A DNA stretch of 64,000 nucleotides from Paguma larvata (GCA_030068075.1 CM057832.1:80384502-80448501), one strand, 5' to 3'; counted from the first letter of the stretch, positions 35,336 through 48,267 are shown. The notes: generated by a model from the letters alone, not told the origin. A program made the numbers and translations.

Positions 35336-35479
35336 GATAAGAAACTTGGACCTGAGAGTATGGAAAGTGACACCTCAAACAGTAAAGGAGAATATGCCCA
35401 GTGAATTTTATGTACATAATTTCTAGACATTTCCAGTCATTGAGTCCAATCACCCATCTAACACTTGATTCTCTTTTAC

Positions 35480-36490
35480 CAAATTCATTCATTTAATAGA
35501 CATTTCTTGAATGCCTATTATGGGTCAGTACCATGCTAAGATGTAAGCAACACAAAGAAGAACAAGACATAGTATCTCTTTCCGATGAGATCAAGTCCTT
35601 TCAGGGGTTTGGTGTAGGTGTGAGGGAAGCCAACAAGAATGGGCAGTCCCTATGCAGTACGGTAGGAATAGTGGGACAGGAAGACCTCGTAGGCGATGAC
35701 AGCACAGAGAAGAGGCATCAAACTCAGGGTGGTAGGGTGAAAGGAAGCTCCTCAGAGGTGGCGAGACCTCCAAGAAGGATAGACCACTTACATTTTCAGA
35801 GAACAAAGAAAGCACTGACTTTTCTAAGCTCTGATGTACATTGATTTTGATTTCTGATGTACATTGGTGTAAACTGATTTTGCCAAATAAGTAAGCAAGA
35901 GACAGAAAATGAAGGGCATTGTAGGCCATGCTAAGGGAACTCTGGCTTTATCTAAAAGTTGTGGGGGAACTCGGAAACATTTCAGACCAGGCAGTAATAT
36001 AACTGACACATGCCTTCAGAAAAATCACCCTGACAGCAGAAAGCAGGGAAACTAGAATTGTTCAGTACTTTGGGCAAGAGATAATGAAATTCTGGCCAAG
36101 GGTTCCACAGTGGAGAATGAGCAGTAGGCAGATATGAGATAAACTGGAGTGGTGGAATCAACACCGCCTGGTGACTGAACATGGAGAGTGAGATAAATGG
36201 GAGGGAGGAGTGAAGTGGGACTCCCAGCCCAGGGAGGGTGACAGAGCCATTCATGGAGACAGGAAGTACAAGAGGAAGACCAAACTGGTTGGTGGGACAA
36301 TGAGTTCATATTTGGAAGTGTTTGAGGTTGCAGTGCTACTGTTCCACCTGAGAGATGGTACTCCTTAGGATCCATTCAAAGTTCAGAGAGGAGAGTTTTG
36401 AGCTGGCAATAAAACATGAAAAATCATCAACATATGAACATTAAGGAAGAGGAGGGAACGACTAAGGATGGACCCCTGAGGGATATCCAC
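35480..36490 (+). repeat. L2-like ancient repeat
   Basis: About 1 kb carrying the text 'cattcatttaatagacattt', 'gaagggcattgtaggccatg', 'aaatcaccctgacagcagaa' and 'agagtgagataaatgggagg', related to the segments at 22640 and 63065. A small local duplication (TCTGATGTACATTG twice near 35830 and 35851) lies inside. Open frames here are chance. Confidence 0.55.
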
Positions 36491-37959
36491 ACAAGACACA
36501 AGAGAAAATGCTAGTAAAGTCACCACACAGATGTCCACATTTACAATAAAAGAAGTCATAAAGCCACAGCATTCTTACATACAGAGATACTGGTGTCAGT
36601 TAACTTTTGGAGAGAGGATGATACGCTAAGGCCACTGAGGAGCAGTGTATGTGCCATACATTCAATGGCCAGAAGCAGGCTATAGCTTTAATGAATGAAG
36701 AACACGATTTAAAAAAAAAAATCTCTCATATAAAGTCAAGGAGCTTAAGTGTAGTCAAGGGATGGTATGAATGCAGACATGAAGAGTGATCGTTGTCCTT
36801 TGCATCAAACTGTTTGAATATTTTCCTCAATGTGCTAGTATTTATATATTTGATTTCATCCAGCCTTTGGCATGTCTATTTTCAGATTTTTCATTTTGGG
36901 GGAACACTGCTATACTGTATAAAACTCATTAAAAATGCACAAGTCCAAGCATTTCAATAGTATTGGGGTTTCATTATATTTCCTGAAAGAGAAAGAACAC
37001 ACAAGCAAGAGAACTGAAGCCTTTTCTAAAGACTTATTTTGCAGCCTTCTGCAGCAATTCTTTGGTCTTCGTGGCTGGGGAATGTTTATCTATGTATTTA
37101 TGTAATATGCAGTCCCACAGTATCCAAGCACCTGGAAAATCTAATTAGCCTGGTCTTGATTGACTGTGTGCAGGATAATGCCATAGTCCTCAGTCTGTTC
37201 TTCGTCTCCTACAGCGTGCTTACTGATATGAAAATGAAGACACAGTAAGAGTTTCCATGAGCAGCTGCCCAACGGGCTTCTTATGGTATCTTGTCTGCAC
37301 AGAATAATTGCCCATAAATAAGGAGGTCTCTCCACCAATCAGGGGCTGGGAAGTAGGCTGCACCCGAGGAGAAATCACAGCAGCAGGTTTTATGACTACA
37401 CTCCAGTTATACCATTAGAGGCAGAGCATTTTTCAACCCTTGCTGGGGTAGCCCACCAGCCAACCTCATTGCATAGTTAGAGACTACAGCAAAAGCACCA
37501 GGAAGAGGAAATTTAAGACATGTTTTGTTTTGTTTTCTTATCATTTAGCAAAATGCTGCCACCACATTTGGCACTGGCTTTGAAAGTTTATAAAATCCAT
37601 CCTATAGAGGGGGTCTAACCTGCCATTTGTGCGAGTTGGGAGAATCTGATGGAGACAGTGATGAATGTCCCTGTGCAGAGGTAGGTTTACCAGGAAGCTG
37701 AAAAACTTAAGCTTTCTGGCTCCTCACTTCCAAGGTCCTGTATTCACAATTTTGTGGTCATTGGTTTGCTTCCTTTGTCTAAAAGTGGGTTCCAAGAGGT
37801 GCATAAGCTTTCAGGTCCCATAAAATCTGGATCTGACCCTGGCTCAGTCCAAAAGTTTTTCCGTGTGGCTGAGCCCACTTACTTGTTGTTCTACAGAATT
37901 CATTCTCCCTCATTCTTTTCAACGATCTACCCACCCACCTCCACTCTGAGTTTTAGATG
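36491..37959. other. Repeat-poor stretch, possible regulatory DNA
   Basis: No interspersed repeat recognised over about 1.4 kb. 37020-37340 combines an E-box (CACCTG) and a homeodomain-type TCTAATTAGC close together at 37130-37148. The 69-codon frame there has no domain. Confidence 0.35.
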
Positions 37960-38335
37960 GGCACAACTGCCCACCTAGAGTCTACATTTCTCAGCCTTGC
38001 TAGAAGACAGGAGGGAGTCACGTGATTAGGATTTTGTCAGTGGGATGTGAACAGAAGTAATGTGGGCAACTGCTGGGGTTTCCCCCTTCTAACACTCCCC
38101 ATTTTTTCTTTCCCCTCTTTCTACTGGCTGGCAAAAGGCATTAATGGGAGCAGCCATCTTGGGACCCAAAGAAGGAAGCCAGGTATTAAAGGTAGCAGGT
38201 AATGATAGACTACTCATTTCTGGACTATGACCTGGAAAAGATATAAGCTCATATTTATTTAAACCTCTGTACTGTTGAGGTCTTTTTGTTGTAGCAGCTT
38301 AGACTGTACCCTTCACATCAATAGGCCCTGCCAGG
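37960..38335 (+). repeat. Ancient MER/LTR-like repeat, unassigned
   Basis: The order 'gaagacaggagggagtcacg', 'attttgtcagtgggatgtga', 'agcagccatcttgggaccca', 'aacctctgtactgttgaggt' resembles an old mammalian MER-type repeat. I could not place the family. Confidence 0.45.
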
Positions 38336-38689
38336 CAAAGATTTATTTCGAAGGCAATGTGAAACAGAAAGAGTTGGTACAGTAAGCCTGAGCCAAAGCC
38401 TTTGAAGGTTCTTAAAGAGTCAGCAGCCAATACAAATATGAGTGGCCAGGTGTTGAATCATAATTAAGCAAGAACTCAGAGTCAGGAAACTGGTGGACAC
38501 AGGATGAGAAGGGGCACATTAGGGAGGTCCTAGAGCATTGCCTCTTGGTGCCCATTGCTTGGAAGTGGGGCTTAGGTAGGTGGTGGAGAGGAGTCTGTGA
38601 GTAAAGCTAAGTCATCAGGCTTTGTATCACCTGGCCCCCACCCACCAGCCTCAGCTGATGGAACCAAAGATGAGAAACTGATCCTAAGC

Positions 38690-38850
38690 CAACATTCACT
38701 GGCTGTCTGGTAGCCCTGCACAGTTCACCCCATAGGTGTCCTCTTCCCAGGACAGGGATTATCCTAATTACACTATTTCTCATATGGAATCTGAAGGAGA
38801 GACCTAGAAAGGGTCAGTAGTTGGCAGTGGAGTTAGAAGCCAAAGGACAC
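38690..38850 (+). repeat. MIR-like relic
   Basis: 'gggattatcctaattacact', 'tatggaatctgaaggagaga' and 'ggcagtggagttagaagcca' fit a diverged MIR. Confidence 0.45.
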
Positions 38851-39950
38851 TAAGGAAGAAGGCAGTAAGTAAACAGGAAGACAAAGCCACCACTCTTAGT
38901 TTCCCTGACCATTGGAAGGAGGATTAGAGCTACTCCTCTCTTTCACACTTTGCTAGTTTTTCATGATATTGCCTGGCTTTGCAGCTCTGAGAAGATATCT
39001 TGCCCTCTTTATGTCTCTGTGTAACCTTCCAATAAACCCCTTAAACTGAAATAAACTAAGTCGATCTAAATATACAAAGCCGAGACAGCAAGATAAACCT
39101 GCATTGTATCTCCTTTGAATTTTCACTTTCCATCTCAATTTGGATTCACGATCTTCATGTCAGAGCTACCAAATAAAGGAGAATGAAAGTGAAGCCAGGG
39201 GTATGTTTTTGGTCACAAAGGCACGATGTTGAAGTTGGGAAAGTCAGGCAAGTGATGGAGTGTGCTCAACTCTTCTTTGTGATTCGTCCAGACAAACCCC
39301 ACAGCAGAACGACACTGTGTCATCGTTCACGTTCACAGCAGATATAAATTTGGAATAGTTTGTGTGTATTTAGTCTCACTGCTGGAAGAGCTGATGGAAC
39401 ATTACATGCTATTCTGGTTCCTTCCCGTGAATGCCAGCTCTGCTGGAGGGAGGGGGAGATGTTTCACACCATGTTCCGAAGGCATCTACTTTAAGAAGCT
39501 ATTTTCCTGAAAAGGAAAGACGATCACCTCAATAACACCTGGCAGGCGTCTATGAAGCTCACGGCCATTTTACCTTATCTGATTTGTCCTTACAACTCTT
39601 TGGAGAGAAAAATGAGTGAGCCAAAGAAGTGTTCTTTTAATTTCAGAAAATGAGGTCCTCTAGCATTCCTGCCTTATCTATCACTTTTCTTCCAGGGCCA
39701 TCCTCATCTGCTGCTCAATCAGCCTCTTTAACATCCTGTTTGTGCTTTGGTATCATGATCTCTGTGTCTGAACATCCATCCTCTGTCAGCCAAGACTCAG
39801 CTTACATCCCAGGTCCTATTGGAGTTGAAAGGGGGATGAGGTGGGTGCTCTTTCTCTAGCAACTAGATAGTGTTGGCATGTACCGGCACACTGCCCTGCA
39901 AGACATCCGCAGAGGTAACATGTTCCTGGCCAGGTGTTAAGCACCTAGCT
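38851..39950. other. Repeat-poor single-copy stretch
   Basis: About 1.1 kb with no clear repeat, apart from a weak MIR-like piece near 39560-39640. No credible exon. Confidence 0.35.
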
Positions 39951-40138
39951 CAGGGGTCAGCAAACTTGGGCCTGGTGGAGAAATTCTAACCTGATGCCTA
40001 TTTTTGTAAGTGACGTTTATTGGAATACAGCCATACCTATTTGATTACATCTATGAATGCTTTTGTGGTTTAAAAGCAGAGTCAGGTAGTTGTTTGCAAA
40101 GCCTAAATTATATACTCTCTGGTCTTTTCAACAAGTCT
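39951..40138 (+). mobile_element. hAT-type DNA transposon relic (plus)
   Basis: Begins with the terminal-repeat-like CAGGGGTCAGCAAACTTGGG, continues 'atttttgtaagtgacgttta', 'ttggaatacagccataccta' and 'tatactctctggtcttttca'. Same family as 20160-20366 in the opposite direction. Non-autonomous, no transposase. Confidence 0.75.
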
Positions 40139-40265
40139 GCTGAACAGAGAGGAAAGAGATCGTGCCAAGTCTAACATCCAGCAGAGTAGAAACGCCCAGG
40201 AAATTCCTACTGAAGGAAGGATGGAAGGAGGTGCGGGAGATCCAATGAATTGCCCTCAAATCACC

Positions 40266-40476
40266 TTAAAATTATTTTTTTAATGTTTATTTATTTTTGA
40301 AAGAGAGAAAGTGAGTGGGGGAAGGGCAGAGAGAGAGGGAGACCCAGAATCTGAAGCAGGCTCCAGGCTCTGAGCTGTTAGCACAAAGCCCGATGTGGGG
40401 CTCCAACTCATGAACCGCGAGATCATGATCTGAGCCGAAGTCAGAAACTTAACCAACTGAGCCACCCACGTGCCCC
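40266..40476 (-). mobile_element. Felid SINE
   Basis: Minus-strand full-length SINE with flanking AAATCAC at 40258-40264 and 40477-40483. Confidence 0.93.
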
Positions 40477-40591
40477 AAATCACATTTATTACAATGAGAT
40501 ACAAGGAAGAATGAGATTCAAATCAGAAAATAGGATTGGCAATCTCAGGTAAGGAGGCTGAGGATCAGAGGGATTGGGATAAAAGGGGTCA

Positions 40592-41165
40592 TTCTAGTTA
40601 ACTATTGCTGGGTTACAAACTACCCCCAAACCTAATGGCTTAAGACAATCATTTTATTGTATCTCACAACTTTATGGGTTGGAAATTTGGACAGAGTTTG
40701 GCTGGGTGATCCTTCTGTTTCATGTGTCATTAATAGAGGTCAGTCTGTGGTACTCAACTGGCAGATGGACTGTTTTGAAAGGGCCAATTCAGTTTTACTA
40801 CTTGTCTGGGGCCTTGGTGAGAGTGGTCCTAAGGCTGGGCTCCGCTGTGGTTGTCCACCAGAGCATCTAGCCATGGGCTTTCCAGCATGTCAGCCTCAGT
40901 GTGGCCAAGCTTCTTACGTGGTAGCACAGGCTCTGAGAGCAAGTGTTCCAGTGAAGAAGCAAAAAGCTGCATCGTCTTTAATGACCACAGAAGTCACATA
41001 ATGACACCTCCACCCTACTCAACTGGTTGCAGTAGTCATCAGATCAGCCTGCCCAGATTCAATGAGAGGGGACATAGATCCCACCTCTCAGGGGAAAGAG
41101 TGTCAAGGAATTCGTGGCCATGGCTGAAAACCAGCCTAGGAGGGGAGAGGAATGGAGTAGCTGGG
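40592..41165 (+). repeat. Ancient interspersed repeat, same family as 7832-8280
   Basis: 'ctagttaactattgctgggt', 'tacaaactacccccaaacct', 'aatggcttaagacaatcatt' and later 'gcccagattcaatgagaggg' correspond to the repeat at 7832, here closer to full length. The family was not assigned with certainty. Confidence 0.55.
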
Positions 41166-41171
41166 GCAGGT

Positions 41172-41366
41172 AACTGACATTTACCAAAGGCTTTCCATAG
41201 TTATTTCACAACAACTGTGTAAGAAAGGTATTATTATTCTCATTTTACAGTTAAAAAAATTCCAAGATTAAATGATCTATACTTAACTCACACAAAATGA
41301 CTGAGCTGGTGAGTTACAGAGTTGCAATTTCAACCCAGATCCATTTAATTCCAACTTCGGAACTTT
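41172..41366 (+). repeat. MIR
   Basis: 'gtattattattctcatttta' is followed by 'cagttaaaaaaattccaaga', 'gagctggtgagttacagagt' and 'caacccagatccatttaatt'. Confidence 0.75.
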
Positions 41367-42685
41367 TTCCCTTTTACCAAGATGTCCATCATAAGGAAAT
41401 GCAGAGTCAACCATGGCAGACAATGCAATGATGGGGGTTAAAGGAAAAAAAAAAATCCATGGTCTTATCTCCTTGCTCTTGGGCAATAGAGTCACTAGTG
41501 GCAGAAGGGGCCTGAGTGTCCTTCCGAGGAGATATATGACATAATGATACCCCCTGAAACCCCAGTCCCAGAGATGCCAGATGTCCCTAACTCTTCTCCA
41601 CTTCCTGGTCAGCTCTGCCAGGCAGTCTCTAACTAAGGTCACACACCTTTGCCATCTAAGAGGGGGAAGTTGATGGAACACATCTCCTGTGTAAAAGGTA
41701 ACTCTCACATCTCTGCCTTCAGTCCCATCTTCTCACAAAGGCACCTACAGGCCACCTCCACTTTGATGTTCCCCCCTCACACGCATTTTCTCAGTGCAAG
41801 CTTCCGTCCCTCCTGCACTGCTCAGGTCCTAGACCAGTGAAGACGACTTCCAGCTTCCAGGCCTGTAAGGAGCTTGGAAGTCACTTCTCCTTCCAACAAG
41901 CCAATAGCTGAACAGACTCAACAATCCACAACTATTCTTGGATTCTTGGAGGACACAGGGCTGGAGAGACAAGGGTGTAGAGGGAGTCACGGTTTCCCAA
42001 AGCTGAGACTCACAAGGGGACACCTCTGGGGGAAAAGAATCTGAACTGAAATTCAAGAGTTGCTATGTGCTCATGTGGACCAATCTGAGAGTTAGAAACT
42101 CCAGCGGGACCCACTTGGGGCCTCCACAATATTGTGAAATTTACCTCCAGGAGCTCAACTAGATTCCCACAGTAAATATGGAGAAAAATCCACTTGGGCT
42201 TCTGGCAGGTGGGAGGAAAAAGGAATCGTTTTGAAATAAACCCAGAGTCCTTTGTTCTTGACAAGGTGTGCCCTCAGGAGCCTAACGTGCCAGGGGTATT
42301 ATCAGAGCCTAACTGACCTGAGAGGGAAATACCTAACCCCAGCCCAATCTAGCCATCCTGTCGCACTTAAGGAGGAAAAAAAAGAAAACCCCAAAAAACA
42401 CTTGTGAAATTCACAGTCCAGAGGCACAGGCTTATTCAAACTGAGACCTAATCACAGGACTGTAGAACGCTTCCTCTCCCACACACCTCACCACCTCATT
42501 ACTAAATGCCTATTTAGAGCAGCAGTTCCTTCCACCCAGTATATCACATCCGGCTATCAAGAAAAAATTACAAGGCAGACTAAAAGTCAAAATAGGCATA
42601 GCAAGCATCAGAACCACACACCACAGGGCTATTGGAACTCCCGACCAGGGAGTCTTCACTGACTGTTTCCTTGTTTCTTCTGATG
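41367..42685. other. Single-copy-like non-coding DNA
   Basis: About 1.3 kb with no recognised repeat or gene. A minus-strand 141-codon frame at 41283-41708 starts inside the MIR and has no domain. Confidence 0.3.
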
Positions 42686-42687
42686 TT

Positions 42688-42945
42688 GCAGAGATAGCAT
42701 AGCATGAAAGTTCAGCACCCAGGCTTTGGAAACTTGCTGCCTGAGTTTGAGTCTATTACTTTTGTTCTTAGGTATTTGATTTTAGGCAAGTTATTTTATC
42801 TTGATGAGCTTTAGCTTTCTCAACTGTAAGATGGCAACAATAAGAGTATCTACTTAGTGCTTTTAGGAGAACTGAGTTACTACATGGAAGGGCTTAGAAT
42901 AGCCCTAGGCATATTGGATGCACTCAACAAATGCTGGCTCTCACG
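42688..42945 (+). repeat. MIR, nearly full length
   Basis: 'atagcatagcatgaaagttc', 'gctgcctgagtttgagtcta', 'aggcaagttattttatcttg', 'tttctcaactgtaagatggc' and 'ggatgcactcaacaaatgct' give the whole MIR order. Confidence 0.85.
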
Positions 42946-43149
42946 ATGTCCAACTGATCTCCAAGTTCCACTAGTTTTTCATTTATTCAAGGTCCTTTCT
43001 GTTACCACCATCACTATCTTAGTGGTAAGATAAGGTCCTAATTACCTTATCCTTATATAGCTGTTATAGCTTCAAAAAACAGGAGGTCTGTGTTCTCATA
43101 TCTATATTCTGCACATAGCTAGCTGAGAATCTTCACCGATTACTGACTC

Positions 43150-43345
43150 CCTATGTACTGCATTGCACCTAAGCACTTTAGAGACATTTTCTATTATCTC
43201 TGTGATACCTCCCTAAGCTAAGGTGTCTACTACCCACCTTTTACAGATAGAAACACTGGACTTAGAGAAATAACTTGCACTAGGTCATACACATGGTACG
43301 GTGGCAGAGTCAGGATAAGAAATCTGGTGATGTTTTATGATACCA
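43150..43345 (+). repeat. MIR
   Basis: 'gcacctaagcactttagaga', 'accttttacagatagaaaca', 'cttgcactaggtcatacaca' and 'ggcagagtcaggataagaaa' follow the MIR layout. Confidence 0.75.
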
Positions 43346-44475
43346 TACTTTACTCTTATTGCATCATACTTTGATATTCATTATGCCATCTCCCTGCTTA
43401 GAAGCTAAACTAAATAAATGAACAAATAAACCAATTATTCAGAGGTAGGAAGCTTCAAAGGTTTTCTATTACATACAAAATTTGTTTTAACCTAACATTT
43501 CAATTCATGACAATTTAGCCTGTGATTAATTTTCTAATCTAAGTTTTCATGATATTTGCCCCCACCCTCTTTTCTAGTCAGGCTAATCTATTCACCACCC
43601 CACCAAAGACCACAACCAATTTCCATTCCAAGTCTTTGTGTCATTCATCCAGTGGAATGTTAGCTTCACATCTACCTAGCCAGACTGTACTCACAATTCA
43701 GGTCATATCTCAGACCCATTTCCTGCACGTGGCCAGCTTAAGTGTCTAGAATCAGGAAGGATCTGAGATTTTTCCTACTTGAAAGGTAACAATTCAGCCA
43801 GCTATAGTTTCATGGTTGTGGCAGTAGACACAAAACTCTTGGGCCGGAGACAAAGGTAGTTTTTTTTACTCACAGCAATAGTAACAGCTAGAGGATCAGC
43901 ATTTTGGTGCCAGTTCCTCAAGTCTCCATACCCACAGGGTAATGTGAAGAGGACCAGATGACACCTGCATTCACGGTAGGCTGCATTACAGGAGAGGAGC
44001 ACAGAGCTTAAGAAACTTGAATCTTCTATAATGGGCAGTAAACCTGCCTCCCTTTTATTCTCTCTATATTCCAACACTGTAAGCAAATCTGTACTTTGCT
44101 TCAGAGAGACATTGTCTCTCTGCCAACGGTGCTCACTATACAAACAACTTGAAGAGACAGTCCAGAACAAAGGTAGTCATTGCCTCTGCTCACAAGATGT
44201 GCAGACGCATGAGAATCTCATGGAGAATGATCTCCCAGCATCGATAACCTAGTGTACATTGACATGACCTTTCTTGTAGGCTCTAAGATGGTATTTCTCT
44301 AGGTTGAGTAATGTACAAAGCTCTTCCGAAAAGACAAAAGTCTAATAGATTTCCCAGGGTTCACTTAAGCACTTCCACTGTAACCTTACTTAATTAATGC
44401 TACAAGTAAACCTAGGTATATAGTCTCATTGTGCCCATAGCTCTTGAGCACTAGACAAAGGGGGAGAAATGTAAG
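43346..44475. other. Non-coding stretch, no gene recognised
   Basis: Possible L2-like text near 43540-43740. Minus-strand frame 43802-44170 (122 codons) has no domain and no splice context. Confidence 0.3.
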
Positions 44476-44479
44476 TTTA

Positions 44480-44905
44480 AAATAAACCAAAACAAGAAAG
44501 CCAATCAGTTTTATATTTGTAATATTAAATTAACAGTTTGGAAATTATTGTTCTGCTCAAACTAAATTGATAATGTAGGCTTTAGTAGCAACAAGACAAC
44601 AAACTTTCAGCTCTACTCCCAGTTCCTTAGGGAGGGGAGCAGGGCTAGATATTGAATCAGGCACTACTGGCCTGATTTAACAAGCATGCATATGTAATGA
44701 GCGTTCTATAAAAACCCAAGAGAGTGTGAAGTTGAGAGCACCTCCAGGCTGGTGAATGCATTGGGAGGGTAGTGCACCCCAGTTACATGGACAGAAGTGC
44801 CCGAGTTTGGGACCCTTCCTAACCTTGCCCTAAGTATCACGTTAGCTGACTGTTTTTCTTTATCCTTTATGATAACCTCACAGTAAACTGGTAAACCCAC
44901 AGAAA
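44480..44905 (+). repeat. LTR-like ancient element
   Basis: Has the promoter-like 'ctataaaaacccaagagagt' at about 44707-44726, then 'acctccaggctggtgaatgc', 'agtgcaccccagttacatgg', 'acccttcctaaccttgccct' and 'cctcacagtaaactggtaaa', the order of an old retroviral LTR with TATA box and decayed polyadenylation region. No internal retroviral genes adjoin. Family not assigned. Confidence 0.55.
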
Positions 44906-45232
44906 AGTCCAGATCTATATTTATCCTGCTCTTGATTTTTATTTCAGTAATATCAATGTGAATACTGCCTATTTGCAAAGTATTTTGTACAATTTTAATG
45001 TTGCATTGCTTTATAAACTCTGAAAAGTCATACTCACTTTGCATACAGTTTGTTAGCTTTACTGAATTACCAAAATCTGGACCAAACGCATTTCTCTGAC
45101 CTAATTACTGGTGGCGTCAGCAGAGGAAAATACTGTCTCAAGGTTTTTTTCCCCCAGCAGAAATCAAAAACAAATTTATGGTTTTAGTAAAGAGGTGACA
45201 ACCAGAATGTTCACAAAATCCTCTAAGTATTT
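44906..45232. other. Unassigned non-coding stretch
   Basis: No gene or repeat recognised. The minus-strand 112-codon frame (44706-45044) overlaps the LTR-like element and is chance. Confidence 0.3.
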
Positions 45233-45248
45233 AAAGAGAATATTTTAG

Positions 45249-45472
45249 AGGCACCTGGGTGGTTCAGTCAGTTAAGCGTCTGACTCTTGATTTTGGCTCA
45301 GGTCACAATCTCACAGTTTGTGGTTTCGAGCCCCAGGGCGGGCTCTGTGCTGACAGCTCAGAACCTGGGGCCTGGTTCGGATTCTGTGTCTCCTCCTCTC
45401 TCTACCCCTCCCCTGCTCATGCTCTCTCTCTCTCTCTCTCTCAAAAATTAAAAAAAAATTTTTTACAAAAAG
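45249..45472 (+). mobile_element. Felid SINE with TSD
   Basis: Plus-strand copy whose head has a small insertion ('gactcttgattttggctcag'). Flanked by AAAGAGAATATTTTA at 45233-45247 and 45473-45487. Confidence 0.95.
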
Positions 45473-45487
45473 AAAGAGAATATTTTA

Positions 45488-46545
45488 AAAACAGTTTGAT
45501 CTCAAGTCCAGTTTTCTTTCTATCACAAGCTCTGACTTTCACCTAGGGTTTCCACACTCCTGTAAGCCCTTTGCTCATGCAGGGTAGTTAAGTGTCCTCT
45601 GCTGGTTCTTTGGCTCTAGTGTCTCACTTACACTTTACATCCAGTGGTGGCAATCACAATCGTACATTACTGCAAATCCCTGTCATTTTCACGACAGCAA
45701 ATGTAAATCTCAATAACTAAATAAAAGGAGGACTAAAATCCTACTCTGGAAAAAGTTTCTAGTGGCAATTTATGACCCTACAAGACTTGGACATGAGGAC
45801 AGTGGCAGACGCCATGCTGTTACCAGCCCATCCAACAGAGGCCAGACACTAAAAGCCAAAAGAAGTCAAATTCTCTAACTTGAGGGAATTGCTTAGCAAT
45901 TACATACACACAAATGCCATATTATGTAGGTTATAATTAAATCATTGTTTGGTTATCATGTTAAGGAAAAAAATAACATTTAGATATCCTTATTGAGCAA
46001 TGAGAATCGAGAATCTATCTACACACCCCAAGGGGTTCAAAGACCACAGTTTGAGAGACCCATTGGTCTAAAGCATCTTTGCCAGTAGTTTTCACTGTCT
46101 GGTCTTTCCTTATCTTCATTTCCTTCCTGGCTATTTCCAATCTCCAGCTTCTGCTTCTTTTCTGCTTCCCGAGGGCTCACTCTTCACACAACACACTGAC
46201 CTTTCCTCCCTCTTGTTCATTTCTGTCGTTCCTGTTGGAGCAGCTTCTCAGCCTAACCTGTTCCTCTTCCTCCTGAGTGGACACCCTCTTGGCAATTACC
46301 CAAGAGGCTTCACCACAGCGACCGTTTTTCTCAACTCACAAGAAATGTTGGCACAAAGACATCAAAGGGATTTGCTTAAAATCACTCCTAGGTCAGGGAC
46401 CAAGGCCACCCCTCTCATCTCCTTTTCAATAGTCACCCACAGAGACTTTGCTGAGTCCCTAAAGTCTTTAGTACACACTGCGGGGAGCGCCAATCTCTGA
46501 GAAGACAGAGTGCCAATATGGCGGGGAGGCGGAGAGTCACAGTAC
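45488..46545. other. Non-coding stretch, no gene recognised
   Basis: About 1 kb without recognised repeat. Frames near 46079-46500 have no domain. A YY1-like AATATGGCGGGG lies at 46515-46526. Confidence 0.3.
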
Positions 46546-46549
46546 CTTT

Positions 46550-46885
46550 TTGGTTGTTGTTTATTGAGATCAAAACATTTTTTGGCAATTGTAGTAAAAT
46601 ATACTAAACATAAAAATGGTCATTGTAATCATTTTTAAGTGTAGAGTCGATAGTATTAAGTATGTTCACACTGTTGTGCAATCACTCTCCAGAACTTTTT
46701 CATCTTGCAAGACTGAAATTACCCATTGAGCAATTCTCCCCAATTCTCACCTCCCCCCAGCCCCTGGCAACCACCATCCTGCTTCTGTCTCCATGAATTT
46801 GACTACTTTATATAAATGGAATCCTACACTTCTTGTCTTTTTGTGACTGGCCCTTCTCCCCTTGACATAAAATAACATCCCCCGC
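46550..46885 (-). mobile_element. Old L1 3' UTR (L1M type), minus
   Basis: Antisense L1M 3' UTR: 'ttgttgtttattgagatcaa', 'cacactgttgtgcaatcact', 'aattctccccaattctcacc', 'cccctggcaaccaccatcct', 'tatataaatggaatcctaca'. Confidence 0.8.
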
Positions 46886-48264
46886 CCAACACAGAAACAT
46901 ACACGCACCAGATTAACCCTAGACAATCAATGACCTTGGAAACAGCACTTGGGGATTGTATGTTAAGATCTTTCCTGTTCCCAAATCCCATGCATTGTGG
47001 TTCCCAAGATGCTGCTCACCAACGAGTTGAAATATTGACTCCATTCCCTTTGGGTTCCCGGGCTGAAAGTGATTTGATTAAACCTGACAGAAATAACTCT
47101 TCTTATCCCTGAAATGACGAGCAGTGTTTTTTAATCCATATTTGGGTTCTGGGGAAGCACTGTTGAGAATCTGATGAAAATGACATACCCTTTCCCAGAA
47201 AAGTACGCAGGCACACATACTTTGGCATAGAGTTTCAGGGATTTATAAGTCCTGACTTCATGTGAGTCCTGTCAAGAGCAGGCTCTAAGATCAGGATTGG
47301 GGTGCACGTAGTTTATTTGGGAGGGAATCCCAGGAAACATGAGGAGGTAAACCAGAGAAGGGAGGACACCCAATAAAGGGTGAGTTTGTTAATCAGCAGG
47401 CACCACCATGGAGAACAGAGGCTCAGTACAGCTGGAGGTCCTCTGAGACAAGATGCAGAACATGCCTTGGAAATTGGAAATGAACTCTGCAGCTATCCCA
47501 GCCTGCTTCGCCCATGGGTAAGACAGTCCTCCAGCCCCAGAAAGTCCTAAGGCAGAAGAGACAGGTGTTTGAGAAGGCTTCACGGTATATGAGAATCATT
47601 CGGTGACCCTGAAGGTGACCTTTGGGAGGGCCCAGGGCAGGTGCGCGGTACACTGACACTGATACCAGTCCTGGGAAGGCTCATCGCGCGCACTAGTTAA
47701 GAGTCTCTGGAACAGGTTTACTAACCAACCTCCCAGCTGCAATAGCCTGCTTTTGCCGCCCCTCTCAGGCCTAATGTTTTGAGCAGTTATTCAAGTGAGC
47801 CCTCTCCCCAGCAGCCTGTAATAGACACCCGTGCTGACATTGCACCCAGCCTGCCCAGCTGGACACAGCCTCATCTGCGCACGTGACCCAGCTGTCATTA
47901 CTCACTCCTGACGTTCATTTTGGCCACAGGGAGCAGCGAGGCCCGGCCTGACTCAGTGGGCTCACTGCTTAATTGTGCGGTTTATGAGAACGAAGCACGT
48001 GGTGAGGATCTGCAAAAAGCTAAACGGAAATGGCCTCACTGCCACATCAGATGGGATTCTCTGTTATTCATCTCCCCTGCTTTGCAGTTAAACCCCACAG
48101 AGGAGGTGGTCAATTTCATTAAAGAACAGACCAGCAACCACGTGGGGACATTAATGATGAAAAAAATCACCAAGCATGAGCATCGGGACTTTTGGGTGGT
48201 GGTTTTCTTAAATGTCACCTTGCAGGAGGTGGAAGACAGCAGGAACAATTAGATAGGAGGTGAG
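46886..48264. other. Non-coding stretch, no gene recognised
   Basis: About 1.4 kb without a clear repeat. A plus-strand 110-codon frame at 47920-48252 has no recognised domain. The 47870-48250 part is CpG-containing and repeat-free and could be regulatory. Confidence 0.3.
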
Positions 48265-48267
48265 ATC

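Noticed and set aside
47920..48252. 110-codon frame ending in TAG, looks superficially protein-like
   Set aside because: No recognised domain, no splice framing, and overlapping open frames on the minus strand. Kept only as a note that the block is repeat-free.
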